Positions 46,401-55,115 of a DNA stretch of 64,000 nucleotides are shown here, piece after piece (positions within the stretch are counted from its first letter, which is position 1; each line of letters opens with the position of its first letter). Origin of the DNA: a virus; the IMG/VR virus record IMGVR_UViG_3300027747_004779, positions 1-64,000 of that record; one strand, given 5' to 3'. Below the pieces are notes generated by a model. The model did no database searches. It saw only the letters and a program-made list of their open reading frames with translations, and was not told the DNA's origin. The position numbers were made by a program, and so were the translations under genes.

Positions 46401-46701
46401 GCCAGCGTCTTTCGTCCGTTGTTGTGTGAGTTAGTACTATTTCTTTTATAAGTGAAACATACAACGAGCGTGTTACGTCTACTTGTTCAATAGATTGATA
46501 ATTTTTTGTTTCATACCAGTTATTCAGGTAAGACTGATATCTCTGTAAGAAATCATTAGCATTAGTAAATAAACTATTATTATACTTGACCCACTCCTGA
46601 AATGTTAAAGGTTCTGTCTTGTCTATTGGTGATGTAGAGGGGGTAAGAGATGTTATAGATACATCTAGGCGTTCATCGATAAATCTACTTGACTCAAACA
46701 T
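43495..46701 (-). CDS. Large baseplate-associated structural protein (gp7-like by position)
   Basis: The 1068-residue protein is close in length to T4 gp7 (1032 residues) and follows the gp6-like and PKD-domain genes in transcription order, as wedge genes do. The N-terminal 250 residues are helical (LTDLIRTLNLSLSDIRNSMV), the rest mostly beta. No sequence signature proves the gp7 assignment. A late-type motif ends 5 nt before the ATG. The next gene, with the lectin domain, follows after 2 nt. Confidence 0.55.
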   Translation of the reverse strand: MFESSRFIDERLDVSITSLTPSTSPIDKTEPLTFQEWVKYNNSLFTNANDFLQRYQSYLNNWYETKNYQSIEQVDVTRSLYVSLIKEIVLTHTTTDERRWLKNIDFNNNRDLAVAIPFFAQKIKDICLYYSTLRDDVRTADLRYNLKGSNFGVSKLIYNEISKSLETEDLTDLIRTLNLSLSDIRNSMVIDIEDLYDNFNDYLDTSANLPASSYGLSPSDPAYKYFSLNQYGIDPNLFLDFNTAIVQAITSYPFYLIEFGDSFTITPQVDSTQLNFLKDSDFINTINTQTSDNLNLNNQAVLIEKFIGTDFYYVSTGATATSYVSGALFSAKNEFANYLNKRYPAVAAVQSQDFIQTAKEIGLFFKPDKIGFSNFTNFGLNAVINESSLSANTVYIFPDPSKYGNVSGLTKEEFNSPLIYNELNYFNKIDFSNQYRFGDSETNSYFQTFRGYQSREQTLDASVAGLARYTDPQEFFKGDVKSLWANNDVFPLLPQNVFPLDSRIEKLYSLNKTAVQYKNDVYGNEYTMYKDIHPPKVPANERTDNGNLKFFFCLSLDGHTFYDPISGYNFNYSIEDADLGYSGVTFRTANAIPPGSGYYTPAFNGYTWNPYGNPPPGSFIPFPEDYPPTFTEYNSGAPSYTLSGKATPVASYRFQPETFCPGALETIYFCTTLDGVTFVSPGSGLLPDQSSDDPDFDPANADVYYGELIDGATNPTSILPDFRANFAYPGLFTSTVALSTYVPLNGNLFWVNSAAPCGDVTAFVVRYDEPSNFMNYHVPNRKTQVVEGLSGLSRRKTIYDARFVEYGDLYFRNANSSLYLPASSSLSRIYDKYSLEMQTELREKLIDFDLYYDTIQLETENYLIFDKIIFDNENNTIKTTTRNDCFFSKGDVKEFEKTSTVWFDEMNNNLFFCRTVLYYELSSTNYKAIYPEIYTVNMDKLTYTKLYPEKNKEDLTFEDIKDYSLLGKDINLNIVSIEKPIVTFDDETETYCISYLGKDLSNLFYIYKTFFKYVNGVITNISNNMFKLTTDVNSINFSYAPPFSGYSTYTIIGSAAGSVIGDAFIFGV

Positions 46702-46706
46702 TAAAA

Positions 46707-46714
46707 TATTTAAT
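46707..46714 (-). promoter_or_regulatory. Late promoter (ATTAAATA)
   Basis: A late-type motif ends 5 nt before the ATG at 46701 and overlaps the end of the upstream gene. Confidence 0.55.
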
Positions 46715-49700
46715 TATTATATACAATGTCGCTACCACTTAAGAACAATCTAAGCCCTTTTGTGAGCTCATAGCTTAGCAGACTTTGCATAATACCACTG
46801 TTTTTACTCCATTCTTGAAAAGAGCTATTCGTATAGCTAACAGTAGTCATAGGGTTATTCCAATCAATAATATTATTATAGTGAGATCCTTCATAAAACG
46901 GTGTATATTCATAAAATTTGTAATAATCTGATATCCTACTACCTACAAGTGTTCTTGGCGCAATAAGTCCCCAGCCCCAGTCGTATGTATAGTCTGATAA
47001 CTGTACTGTTTCACCATATTTTATACCGGGTATTTCGACAAAGTTTACTAATGTATAGTTTCCAGAGAAAATTTCATATGCTACAACCGGTACGCCAGAT
47101 GATATCGTGCTTGTGAGGGTTGAGTATTCAGTTCCGAGATTGAGCTGTAGGCTATTATCAACAGTATATGCATTTTTATAAAAGCTTTGTGCAAATTTGT
47201 TACGCTCACCCCAAAGATTTTTATGTTTAATAGATAGAATATTTACTAAACGTAAAAGCTGGGGTGGGAAAGGATAATTATACTGTTCAAATTGAATTGA
47301 AAGTTCTTTACAAAATGAAAGTAATTGATCTAGGTTTACTTTATCAATATCGTCGATATTACTTGTAAAATTAGCTATCTTTTCGTAGATTGTCTTTCCT
47401 AATTCATATGGTTGAGCGCTAGCGCCCCCGACTATTGTTCCTAAGAAATCATTAAAAAATATTTTCTTTTCTTCTAAACTTTCTGTAAAGATTAATGACT
47501 TATAAAACCCTTCTGCGTTAAAATCTTCATTAACTTTTGAGAGACCATATTGCCCGCTAACGGGGTAGATGTTAAATAAATTACTCTGACCGGTGAGAAG
47601 ACGAGTCGTAGTCTGCGGTACCATATGTTTATTGATCCATCTTCCTCCTAGCCAATCGCCGTATGCTTGAAAACTTTTTTCTTCAAACGTTGATAGCTCT
47701 TTTATTGAAATGGATGGGTATAACAGATCTAAGCTTTCATATCCATATCCATCCACAGCTGACACCGGGGGAGCATATGTATCAATGAAATACATTTTGT
47801 TGGTAAAGGTGTTTATTACCCATATGAAGTCTGATGAATCACATGCAATGCCACCTATACTACAGATATAATTCGTCCTGTTACCTGATCCTGCAATGTA
47901 ATTTGTCAAAGAGCCGTCAATGCCGCTGACGCGAGTTAATGTATCTCTATCCTGAACTACCCATGCGTTTTGTAAGCTATCAACTGTAATATCTCCTATA
48001 AACCTAAATCCTGAAAGTGGATAACCTGAAACAAGGGCACCTTCTGAAGTAAATTTATACAAATAATCGTTTTTACCTGTTAACGTTGTAGCGTGGGTAT
48101 CTTGTGCATAGTTAAATGCGGTAACCCATACGTACCTATTTCTATCTACTACTGCTTCTTGAGGGGCGATAAGTGAAGGAAACGGTATAACCGTAAGTAA
48201 AGTACCATAGGTATCATATTTTATTAAAAAGTTTGATATCGGGTGATTATATGTTACCCAAAGGTTATCTTCATAATCTGTATCTAATGACGATGGAAGT
48301 AAACTATTTTCACCTGCAAATCCGGACAAATAGGGAATATTGTAGTCAGAACTCAAATAATACGTATAATTAGTAAAATTTGGATAAGCGACTGCCTTTA
48401 CGTAACCTTGCGACGCGTCTATCTTAACACATGAAACAGAATCAAAAAGAGCGACCCAGACGTCACACTTACCGTCTAGTGAAAGGCTTCCAGGTGCAGC
48501 GCTAGAAAGAATAGGCGAGAGAAGATTTGTTGTTATTATTTGACCTCCGCTAAGAACAGGATAAGCTGACATAGGGAAAGATGATAACATCTTACCATTT
48601 ACATCAAACTTAAATAATGTATCTCGTGTACCGTCGGCAAACCATGTTTGATAATCATTACCAGGCCCGGCACCAGAAGGAGCGACTTGAATTGCATATA
48701 CGTTTCTGTTATTTTTTGCATCAAAAAACTTTTCATCAGCAGAAATTGTAAGAGAAAGATATCCGGAGCAGTAATCATAAATTTCCTGTCTAAAAAATCT
48801 TAGTAGTACATTATATTGCGGTACAGCAATCCACCCAAACAAGACATCTTTTGGATAATTAGCAGGATCATCAATTACCATCGATGCTGTTAAAATACAG
48901 TTAAGCGTCTCATTAGGTATAGTAAAATAACCTTTATAAAACGCACCTATTGATTGCGGTATATTGGTTTCAAAATCTTCATAATATATCACATCGGGAA
49001 CTTCTATGTTTCCGTTGTCTGTTTGCTGTATAATACCGAACTTTACATTAAACGCACTTAGAGAACTTAATTTAGGGTGGGTAGTTGAAGAAGAGAGTGG
49101 AGGGTATGTTTTAGTGGTAAAATTATCTTTGTCTTTCATCCTTATAACGAAAGGAATTTCTGTGTTTTGCCAGCTTATTTCGGGTAAATTAAACTTGGTT
49201 GATGAAAGAGTGCCTTCACCATCGATGCCTGTCGTCGAAATAGAAAGGTCAGTTGCAGGATTATGCCTAATTTTAATAATAGGCAATACAGCGGGTTTAA
49301 TATTTTGATATCCGTATGGTGGATACGGTAGATATTCGTACGAATTTTTATATTGTGTGTACTGGTCATTAAATTTTGCATTATCTAAAGTAGCAAATAT
49401 AAAAATAGGAGGTTCACGCGATGTAAAGTTTTTAACTCTATCATCAACATAATAAAAACTGCAAGAACCTGTTGTACCTACAAATACGCTACCCTCATCG
49501 TCTTTAGAGCAATATTGTAAATGATTATTAACTATGTTGGCATATATTTCAGTGTTGCTTGTTTTAATTTTTTCAACAAGAGCATATTCATACGTATCGC
49601 CGACGGGAATTTTTTCATAAAATCGACTTAATTTGCGAAGATGAGACCATTTATCATTATAAAAATTTTCAACATTTTGGTAATCGCCTATAGCTCCTGA

Positions 49701-50177
49701 TGCATAGAGTGTTAATGTGTATCCTTCAGCGCTTAATGCATGGTATGATTGCCAGCTTGTGTGACGATTTACTGTTAGCGGGTCTTCTATTTTACTTGCC
49801 GGGGTATCGTATATAAATTTTACATAATCTTCAAAAACAAGCTGGTCACGGATAAAATCATGTATGTAAACTGTAGGTCCGTATGAGCTATCGTAAGCAT
49901 TGCCGTTTTTATCGTAAATAGTTAATCTAATTCTATATTTACCTGGCCATTGATATACATGTGACGCAGTTAGACTATTAGAAAACGTACCGTCGCCGAA
50001 ATCCCAACGCACTAATCGGTTGGAGATATTATTTGTTGCGGTTAATGTTGAAGAAGAAGTAAAATCGGGTTCAAAGTATAAAGGCGTATTTGGCAATGTA
50101 TAAGCAGATAATGATAATGAACCTGTATAGTTTCTTATGTAGAAGTATACGTAAGTATAATTTACCGAGTTAGCCAT
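46710..50177 (-). CDS. Structural protein with PKD domain and propeller-like repeats
   Basis: The 1155-residue protein has a PKD domain at about 40-110 (LVRWDFGDGTFSNSLTASHV, then YQWPGKYRIRLTIYD). At about 560-830 are blades in NHL style (GKCDVWVALFDSVSCVKIDA, TDYEDNLWVTYNHPISNFLI, VDSLQNAWVVQDRDTLTRVS). PKD and propeller domains are typical of surface-exposed adhesion proteins. It overlaps the gp6-like gene by 1 nt, so it is probably a baseplate-wedge partner that also carries binding domains. Confidence 0.7.
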   Translation of the reverse strand: MANSVNYTYVYFYIRNYTGSLSLSAYTLPNTPLYFEPDFTSSSTLTATNNISNRLVRWDFGDGTFSNSLTASHVYQWPGKYRIRLTIYDKNGNAYDSSYGPTVYIHDFIRDQLVFEDYVKFIYDTPASKIEDPLTVNRHTSWQSYHALSAEGYTLTLYASGAIGDYQNVENFYNDKWSHLRKLSRFYEKIPVGDTYEYALVEKIKTSNTEIYANIVNNHLQYCSKDDEGSVFVGTTGSCSFYYVDDRVKNFTSREPPIFIFATLDNAKFNDQYTQYKNSYEYLPYPPYGYQNIKPAVLPIIKIRHNPATDLSISTTGIDGEGTLSSTKFNLPEISWQNTEIPFVIRMKDKDNFTTKTYPPLSSSTTHPKLSSLSAFNVKFGIIQQTDNGNIEVPDVIYYEDFETNIPQSIGAFYKGYFTIPNETLNCILTASMVIDDPANYPKDVLFGWIAVPQYNVLLRFFRQEIYDYCSGYLSLTISADEKFFDAKNNRNVYAIQVAPSGAGPGNDYQTWFADGTRDTLFKFDVNGKMLSSFPMSAYPVLSGGQIITTNLLSPILSSAAPGSLSLDGKCDVWVALFDSVSCVKIDASQGYVKAVAYPNFTNYTYYLSSDYNIPYLSGFAGENSLLPSSLDTDYEDNLWVTYNHPISNFLIKYDTYGTLLTVIPFPSLIAPQEAVVDRNRYVWVTAFNYAQDTHATTLTGKNDYLYKFTSEGALVSGYPLSGFRFIGDITVDSLQNAWVVQDRDTLTRVSGIDGSLTNYIAGSGNRTNYICSIGGIACDSSDFIWVINTFTNKMYFIDTYAPPVSAVDGYGYESLDLLYPSISIKELSTFEEKSFQAYGDWLGGRWINKHMVPQTTTRLLTGQSNLFNIYPVSGQYGLSKVNEDFNAEGFYKSLIFTESLEEKKIFFNDFLGTIVGGASAQPYELGKTIYEKIANFTSNIDDIDKVNLDQLLSFCKELSIQFEQYNYPFPPQLLRLVNILSIKHKNLWGERNKFAQSFYKNAYTVDNSLQLNLGTEYSTLTSTISSGVPVVAYEIFSGNYTLVNFVEIPGIKYGETVQLSDYTYDWGWGLIAPRTLVGSRISDYYKFYEYTPFYEGSHYNNIIDWNNPMTTVSYTNSSFQEWSKNSGIMQSLLSYELTKGLRLFLSGSDIVYNN

Positions 50178-52030
50178 TAGAACTCTCGCTGTAATGATTG
50201 AATAGAAGGTGTAACGATCTTAATTTTGTTTATAAAATCTAATACATTATTAAGGTACGGAAACTTAAAATAAGGTAGCTGTAAGTCTTGCGTTGTAATT
50301 TGTATATCGCTTTCAGAATATACAGGGTTGTATATAACAAGACTAATTCCAGGGACGGTTGCTGTCTGAGTGCCTTGTGTTCTTATTGTATTAATGTCAT
50401 TTACACCGGGAAGAGCAAGAATTTGATTTGTAAGCTTGGTAAGACTTACTAACAGACCGAGATTATCTTTAAGTATAGAGAAATAATTAGTAAATATTGC
50501 TGCAATCTCTTGTCGAAGTGCTTCAGGATTACGTTTTGCTGTAATATCTCGCGATATTTCTAGATAAGATGTTTCTGCTACAGTAGGTGAAAGAGTTTCA
50601 CCGGGAAATCTTGTTCCTATATCAACAGCAACATATACAGGATCATTAACAATAACCTCTGCAGTAGTTAGTTTTACAGATTGTAAATCGTTTAATAAGA
50701 GTTGTTTTTGTGCAGTATTTAAGTAATTTGCTCTTGTAGTGAGAGATGTAAGCTTATCAAGTTTAGGTACAGCATATACGTAGACGTTGTTAAAATTACA
50801 AGAATCTGCAAATTTTACCTGGTTAAATAAAACACGACTCTCATAATTAGGTTTAGATACGCCGAGATCGAAATAGTATTTTAAGTGACCGGATATATAA
50901 TCCCAATTATTAATAACTCTCACAGAGGAAATAATATTTTTATAGTTTTTTGATACATAGTTTGTAAAATCTTCTGAAGTAATAAGCCGGTACTGGCTTC
51001 TAAAACTATTAATGGCATTGTTCTTAATGCTTTTAACACTTTCACGGGCTACAAAAGTTGTAGAGCTATCAATATTAGAGAATTGTATATTACTGACCTG
51101 GTCAGCATTAATAAGTGTAAGGTTTGAAGAGGTAGTATCAGACTGTATAGCTTTAAAGCGGGGCGAATTATAAAAGAATATTTTATTATTGTTTAATAGT
51201 CCTGGGCCTACTTCACCGCGAGTACCATCTGATTTAATATAATATATTGCTACCTCATCGCCGACATTTAGTTTCTTACCTGTAACGTTATTACCAAATC
51301 TTAACTCGTAACGTTCATTTTCATTTAAACGAATTTCATAAACACGAGAGTTAGATCTTTCTAAAAACAATGACTGTGTTGGAGTCCATCTTTCCCATGT
51401 CGGTGTTCCAACAGTATTATCTTTTACATAAACATCGATGTTAAAATGATCTATGGTAACATTTTGCCCGTTTGTATCTACAACTGTCATAGTAACAACT
51501 TCAAACGGCTCACCAGTAGCTGTATATGTCGGGTATTCGTTATATGCTCCTTGAAATAATAAATTATTTTCTTGTAATTCTGTTAACGCTTCTGTGCCGT
51601 TATTAATTTTTGTAAAAGTGACGTCTGTATTAAATGAAAATGTCGCGCCATTAACGGTAAAATAAGAATATCTTGGTATTGTATATGTTCCTGCAGGAAG
51701 AGTTTCTTGTGCTGTTGCTAGAAATGATAATATAGAAGTTTGATTGCCAATAGGGTTATAATTTATAAGCTTTACTATTTTATTAATATTTTCATATAAC
51801 TCTGCTGTAGTAAACGTACTTTCAGCTCCAGAACGGTTGAGATAGAAAATTAAAACATGATATGCATAGGCAACAATATCTATAATAGACGATAAATTAC
51901 TACCTTCAAAGTTTTGATCTGTAAAAATATTATTTGTGTTTAATCTTGTGGTAATTAAACTTTTTAAGCTAGTAGCATCAAACGCTACATAGCCATCTGT
52001 CGTTAAGTCGAAATTATTAAAAGTTGCCAT
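50177..52030 (-). CDS. 6: Baseplate wedge protein, gp6/J-like
   Basis: The 617-residue protein has the baseplate J/gp6 layout: an N-terminal helical segment (GSNLSSIIDIVAYAYHVLIF, then YLNRSGAESTF), a middle region with ERYELRFGNNVTGKKLNVGD typical of gp6/J proteins, then EDFTNYVSKNYKNIISSVRV, and an AEVIVNDPVYVAVDIGTRF beta domain. T4 gp6 (660 residues) forms the inner ring of the baseplate. Its neighbour upstream is gp25-like, as expected for this module. Confidence 0.85.
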   Translation of the reverse strand: MATFNNFDLTTDGYVAFDATSLKSLITTRLNTNNIFTDQNFEGSNLSSIIDIVAYAYHVLIFYLNRSGAESTFTTAELYENINKIVKLINYNPIGNQTSILSFLATAQETLPAGTYTIPRYSYFTVNGATFSFNTDVTFTKINNGTEALTELQENNLLFQGAYNEYPTYTATGEPFEVVTMTVVDTNGQNVTIDHFNIDVYVKDNTVGTPTWERWTPTQSLFLERSNSRVYEIRLNENERYELRFGNNVTGKKLNVGDEVAIYYIKSDGTRGEVGPGLLNNNKIFFYNSPRFKAIQSDTTSSNLTLINADQVSNIQFSNIDSSTTFVARESVKSIKNNAINSFRSQYRLITSEDFTNYVSKNYKNIISSVRVINNWDYISGHLKYYFDLGVSKPNYESRVLFNQVKFADSCNFNNVYVYAVPKLDKLTSLTTRANYLNTAQKQLLLNDLQSVKLTTAEVIVNDPVYVAVDIGTRFPGETLSPTVAETSYLEISRDITAKRNPEALRQEIAAIFTNYFSILKDNLGLLVSLTKLTNQILALPGVNDINTIRTQGTQTATVPGISLVIYNPVYSESDIQITTQDLQLPYFKFPYLNNVLDFINKIKIVTPSIQSLQREF

Positions 52031-52031
52031 A

Positions 52032-52511
52032 TTAATTAAAGAAGAATCCTGAATTACTTAATGTACCAACAAGCTTAAAACTACTACTTGTGTCAATAGT
52101 AATCATTGTTATTATAAGTGTAATAATGTACTGTTGGTTCACTTCATCAGATTGCACGTTTATTGTTTTGACGCGTACACGAGGTTCAAATTTGTTAATA
52201 CCGTCTAAAATTTCATTACCAATACTATACCCCACGGCTTCGCTTATAGGGTTAAATAGGTATCTTTGTAGATTCAACCCAAACGTTGGGTTTAAGATAC
52301 GTTGACCGGGTACTGTATTAAAGAGATTAAAAATAGAATTTCTAACTGCGGCATAATCGTAGTCGATCTTAAGATCTCTTATTTCTTTTCTCTTAAGAAA
52401 TTCATTGTTTCTTGTATAATCAAACTGTAGGTCGAGCTCTAAATCCGTATATGTATATTTACTTGTAGATTTACTTGGTTCTGCAATTGATTCAACTTTA
52501 ATTGTGGCCAC
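52032..52511 (-). CDS. 25: Baseplate wedge protein, gp25-like
   Basis: The 159-residue protein belongs to the GPW/gp25 family. Typical are the core with AVRNSIFNLFNTVPGQRILN, then PTFGLNLQRYLFNP, and the C-terminal EPRVRVKTINVQSDE. The start is GTG (MATIKVESIAE); a perfect TATAAATA ends 5 nt before it, supporting this start. gp25 joins gp6 and gp53 in the wedge and touches the first sheath ring. Confidence 0.88.
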   Translation of the reverse strand: MATIKVESIAEPSKSTSKYTYTDLELDLQFDYTRNNEFLKRKEIRDLKIDYDYAAVRNSIFNLFNTVPGQRILNPTFGLNLQRYLFNPISEAVGYSIGNEILDGINKFEPRVRVKTINVQSDEVNQQYIITLIITMITIDTSSSFKLVGTLSNSGFFFN

Positions 52512-52516
52512 ATACT

Positions 52517-52524
52517 TATTTATA
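52517..52524 (-). promoter_or_regulatory. Late promoter (TATAAATA)
   Basis: This perfect late motif ends 5 nt before the GTG at 52511 and heads the gp25-gp6 operon. Confidence 0.8.
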
Positions 52525-52566
52525 GTACATTTATTCTTTTAAAAACAGTTTTTATTAAGTATAAAG

Positions 52567-52574
52567 CATAAATA
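52567..52574 (+). promoter_or_regulatory. Late promoter (CATAAATA)
   Basis: A one-mismatch late motif ends 6 nt before the ATG at 52581; it is divergent from 52517-52524. Confidence 0.65.
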
Positions 52575-52580
52575 ATTTAA

Positions 52581-53189
52581 ATGAATAGGAACTTTGTCAA
52601 ATTATATGAGTCCGCTATTAGCAGATATACAAGAGGTGGTTTTCTCGCAGGCGATGTAGTTAAATTCAATGAAGGTGCGTTTAATGACGTGTGGTATAAG
52701 AATTTAGGTGAAAATACAAAGGAAAAAATACAAAACATGGTAAAGAGTGGGTTAAATCTACGTGTTTCAAATGTTAAGAATACACTTCCTGCTGTTATGG
52801 GTGCAGGTAATATCGATGACATGACAATCGACACTAATCTCGATATTACCTCTGAAATAGCCCCAGGGAGATATATGGATTTTGTTACTATACCTGCTCG
52901 CCTAGTTTCACCTGTCGGTTCATACCCAAATCTACCTGAAGTACCAGAAGTCTTTAAGAAAGACGATCCAGGCAAACGTGCGCATATTAAGGCTAAGGTA
53001 GTTAAAGATGAACAAGAGGAAGTTCCTTTTTATACTCCTCAAGGAACTAGATTGTCTGATGTAGGTAATAAAAAGCTAACAACAGGTGATCGCGTTCTCA
53101 AGAATCAAAATACAGTTATTCCATCTTCACCGGCTGAAGGTCATAAAGACCCCGCCTCATATACATACAACTATCTACCTAAGCGCTAA
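52581..53189 (+). CDS. Hypothetical protein, 202 aa
   Basis: The protein begins MNRNFVKLYESAISRYTRGG; the F-x-x-x-YES start is of the same general type as the possible capsid-targeting N-termini elsewhere in this window. The middle has FLAGDVVKFNEGAFNDVWYK and the C-terminus is Pro/Lys-rich. I associate such proteins with marine T4-like phages but know no function. It runs against the surrounding minus-strand genes and overlaps the clamp loader gene by 11 nt at the 3' end. Confidence 0.65.
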   Translation: MNRNFVKLYESAISRYTRGGFLAGDVVKFNEGAFNDVWYKNLGENTKEKIQNMVKSGLNLRVSNVKNTLPAVMGAGNIDDMTIDTNLDITSEIAPGRYMDFVTIPARLVSPVGSYPNLPEVPEVFKKDDPGKRAHIKAKVVKDEQEEVPFYTPQGTRLSDVGNKKLTTGDRVLKNQNTVIPSSPAEGHKDPASYTYNYLPKR

Positions 53190-54117
53190 GTTTAAGTTCA
53201 GATAACGCGATTAAACACGTATAACAGTTAATCTCTTGGTCTATAACAAAAGAACTCCTATAGATATACTCTGAAATAGTAAGAAGATAATGCTTTTTAG
53301 TATTAATATTAGTTTCAATACTGTCAATATAGTTGAAAAGATTTCTCATTAAAGAAACGTAGTCGTTATTAAACTGACTCTCATTTTCTATAAGAGCTTT
53401 TCTGAGTGAAGTAACATTTTTGTTTTTTATTTCATTAAAAATGAGCTTTAAGACTTCATCATTCTTGAAGTTACTAAGCTTTAGTGCACCTGCGCTTGAA
53501 TATTTTTGTAATTCGTTAAGACATTTACGAAGATCAGGATAAAAAGAATGAATAAATTCAAGTAGCAGTGCTTTCTGCTCGTCATTTACTTCTATTTTTT
53601 CTGTTTTAAGTATATTAACACATCTTTTTGTAAAGCTAGGTTGAGGCGGTGTAAGATCAAAGCTCTGACATCTGCTTTGCAATGCTGGAATAACCCGATA
53701 TTTGTGATTAGCTGTAAGTATAAAGCGAGTGATTTTCGAGAACTCTTCCATTGTATTGCGTAGTGCACGTTGAGCGTCCATAGTTAACCCGTCAGTCTCG
53801 TCAAGAATAATAACTTTTATCTTACCATCAATACTTTTCGTTTGTGCAAAGTTAGTTACTTTACTACGAATTGTATCAATTCCATTTTCATCACTAGCAT
53901 TAATATACAAATACTGACATTCTAGTAGGTCATTAACAATAATCTTAGCTAAAGATGTTTTACCTATACCGGGGCTACCGGTGAACAGTAAATTGGGTAT
54001 CTCATTTTTACCCTTGAAGGAACTTATAAGCGATTTATTTTCGTCTGATATAATAAAATCATCGAACTTAGCAGGACGATACTTTTCAACCCAAAGATTA
54101 GAAAAATCGTAGTTCAT
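53179..54117 (-). CDS. 44: Sliding-clamp loader large subunit, gp44-like
   Basis: The 312-residue AAA+ ATPase belongs to the replication factor C/T4 gp44 family. It has WVEKYRPAKFDDF near the N-terminus, Walker A GSPGIGKT (47-54), Walker B VIILDETD (102-109) and the SRC motif with its arginine finger (148-150). It loads the phage sliding clamp onto DNA with ATP. It starts in a TAATG overlap with dUTPase. A gp62-like partner and clamp are not in the window. A replication gene among late structural genes is unlike T4. Confidence 0.9.
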   Translation of the reverse strand: MNYDFSNLWVEKYRPAKFDDFIISDENKSLISSFKGKNEIPNLLFTGSPGIGKTSLAKIIVNDLLECQYLYINASDENGIDTIRSKVTNFAQTKSIDGKIKVIILDETDGLTMDAQRALRNTMEEFSKITRFILTANHKYRVIPALQSRCQSFDLTPPQPSFTKRCVNILKTEKIEVNDEQKALLLEFIHSFYPDLRKCLNELQKYSSAGALKLSNFKNDEVLKLIFNEIKNKNVTSLRKALIENESQFNNDYVSLMRNLFNYIDSIETNINTKKHYLLTISEYIYRSSFVIDQEINCYTCLIALSELKLSA

Positions 54118-54584
54118 TATTTACCAGATGACCCGAATCCTTTATCACCACGAGCACTTTCTTCAACTGTTCCCCACTCAATAGGCATAGAAAAATTCAT
54201 ATACACAGCAAACTGTGCAATTCTATCACCGGTCTTAACCTGATAATCTGTATCCGTAAGGTTATAAAGCTTTATACCTGCATCCCCTCGATAACCGCAA
54301 TCAATAATACCTGGATGCGCCATAATACCGTGCTTAAACCCGAGACCGCTGCGAGATTCAACTTTAACCCAATAGCCTTCAGGTATAGATGCGAATTTTA
54401 AGCCGACACTAACGACGTCGCTACTTCTAGCCGGTATTATCTTGTCTTCAATAGAATAAACATCATAGCCTGTATCAGACTCATGGTTTTTACTAGGTAA
54501 TTTAGCCAATTCATGTGTTTTCTCAAACTTTAAAACAGGGAGGAACTGTAAATTCGGATCAGACTGAGGGCTTATATTATACAT
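54117..54584 (-). CDS. dut: dUTPase
   Basis: The trimeric dUTPase family is clear: SDTGYDVYS (motif 1), SRSGLGFKHGIMAHPGIIDC (motifs 2-3), YRGDAGIKLYNLTD, GDRIAQFAVY (motif 4) and a C-terminal ARGDKGFGSSGK (motif 5). It hydrolyses dUTP to dUMP and pyrophosphate, keeping uracil out of DNA and feeding dTMP synthesis. I chose the ATG at 54584 (155 residues) with AGAGG just before it; a TTG further upstream is unlikely. A TATAAT box lies 6 nt before the ATG. Confidence 0.92.
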   Translation of the reverse strand: MYNISPQSDPNLQFLPVLKFEKTHELAKLPSKNHESDTGYDVYSIEDKIIPARSSDVVSVGLKFASIPEGYWVKVESRSGLGFKHGIMAHPGIIDCGYRGDAGIKLYNLTDTDYQVKTGDRIAQFAVYMNFSMPIEWGTVEESARGDKGFGSSGK

Positions 54585-54590
54585 ACCTCT

Positions 54591-54617
54591 ATTATAATAT
54601 ACCTTTATAAAAATCAA
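54591..54617 (-). promoter_or_regulatory. Sigma70-type promoter for dut and clamp loader
   Basis: On the minus strand TTGATT (54612-54617) and TATAAT (54591-54596) are 15 nt apart. The -10 box is 6 nt from the ATG, so the leader would be absent or very short. It differs from the late motifs, in keeping with early expression of replication genes. Confidence 0.5.
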
Positions 54618-54622
54618 TACGT

Positions 54623-54630
54623 ATTAAATA
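54623..54630 (+). promoter_or_regulatory. Late promoter (ATTAAATA)
   Basis: A late-type motif ends 5 nt before the ATG at 54636. Confidence 0.55.
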
Positions 54631-54635
54631 TTATT

Positions 54636-55115
54636 ATGAGTGAAGAACTTAATGAAATGGTAGGAGATCTATTAACCCAGCTATCAGACGCGAATAAACA
54701 AGCTGAAAAAGCTAAAAAAACTAGTGATCCGTTGACTAAAGAAAACATGGAAAAATTTGTTATTGAAAAGGCTGGTAGACTAGTAGAAGAAAGTCTTGAT
54801 GTTATGACAAATGTAAAGGATTACATATCTTCAGCTCCGGAGAGCAAGGATGTTGGTTCATTGTCTGAACTAATAGCTGCTACTGCTACAGCAATAGAGA
54901 CTTTAAACAAAATTATAGTGACAGACAAGCGTAATGATACAGTTATTAAAGCTAAAGAAATGGATATTGCATCGAGAAAAGAGCTTAAGACAGCTGACAA
55001 TACAAATAAACTCATGATAACACGAGAACAGGTCTTTAAGATGTTAATCGACAGCGCTAACAACAGTGCTAAAATTATAGATGCAGAAATTGTAGAAGAT
55101 AAAAAAATATCTTAA
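54636..55115 (+). CDS. Helical protein, 159 aa; small-terminase candidate
   Basis: The protein is acidic and almost fully helical, with coiled-coil stretches (MVGDLLTQLSDANKQAEKAK; FVIEKAGRLVEESLDVMTNV; TNKLMITREQVFKMLIDSAN). Its length and coiled-coil nature are similar to T4 gp16, the small terminase (164 residues), but no specific motif proves this. It is on the plus strand, opposite its neighbours, and overlaps the downstream convergent gene by 4 nt. Late expression is likely from the motif at 54623. Confidence 0.6.
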   Translation: MSEELNEMVGDLLTQLSDANKQAEKAKKTSDPLTKENMEKFVIEKAGRLVEESLDVMTNVKDYISSAPESKDVGSLSELIAATATAIETLNKIIVTDKRNDTVIKAKEMDIASRKELKTADNTNKLMITREQVFKMLIDSANNSAKIIDAEIVEDKKIS

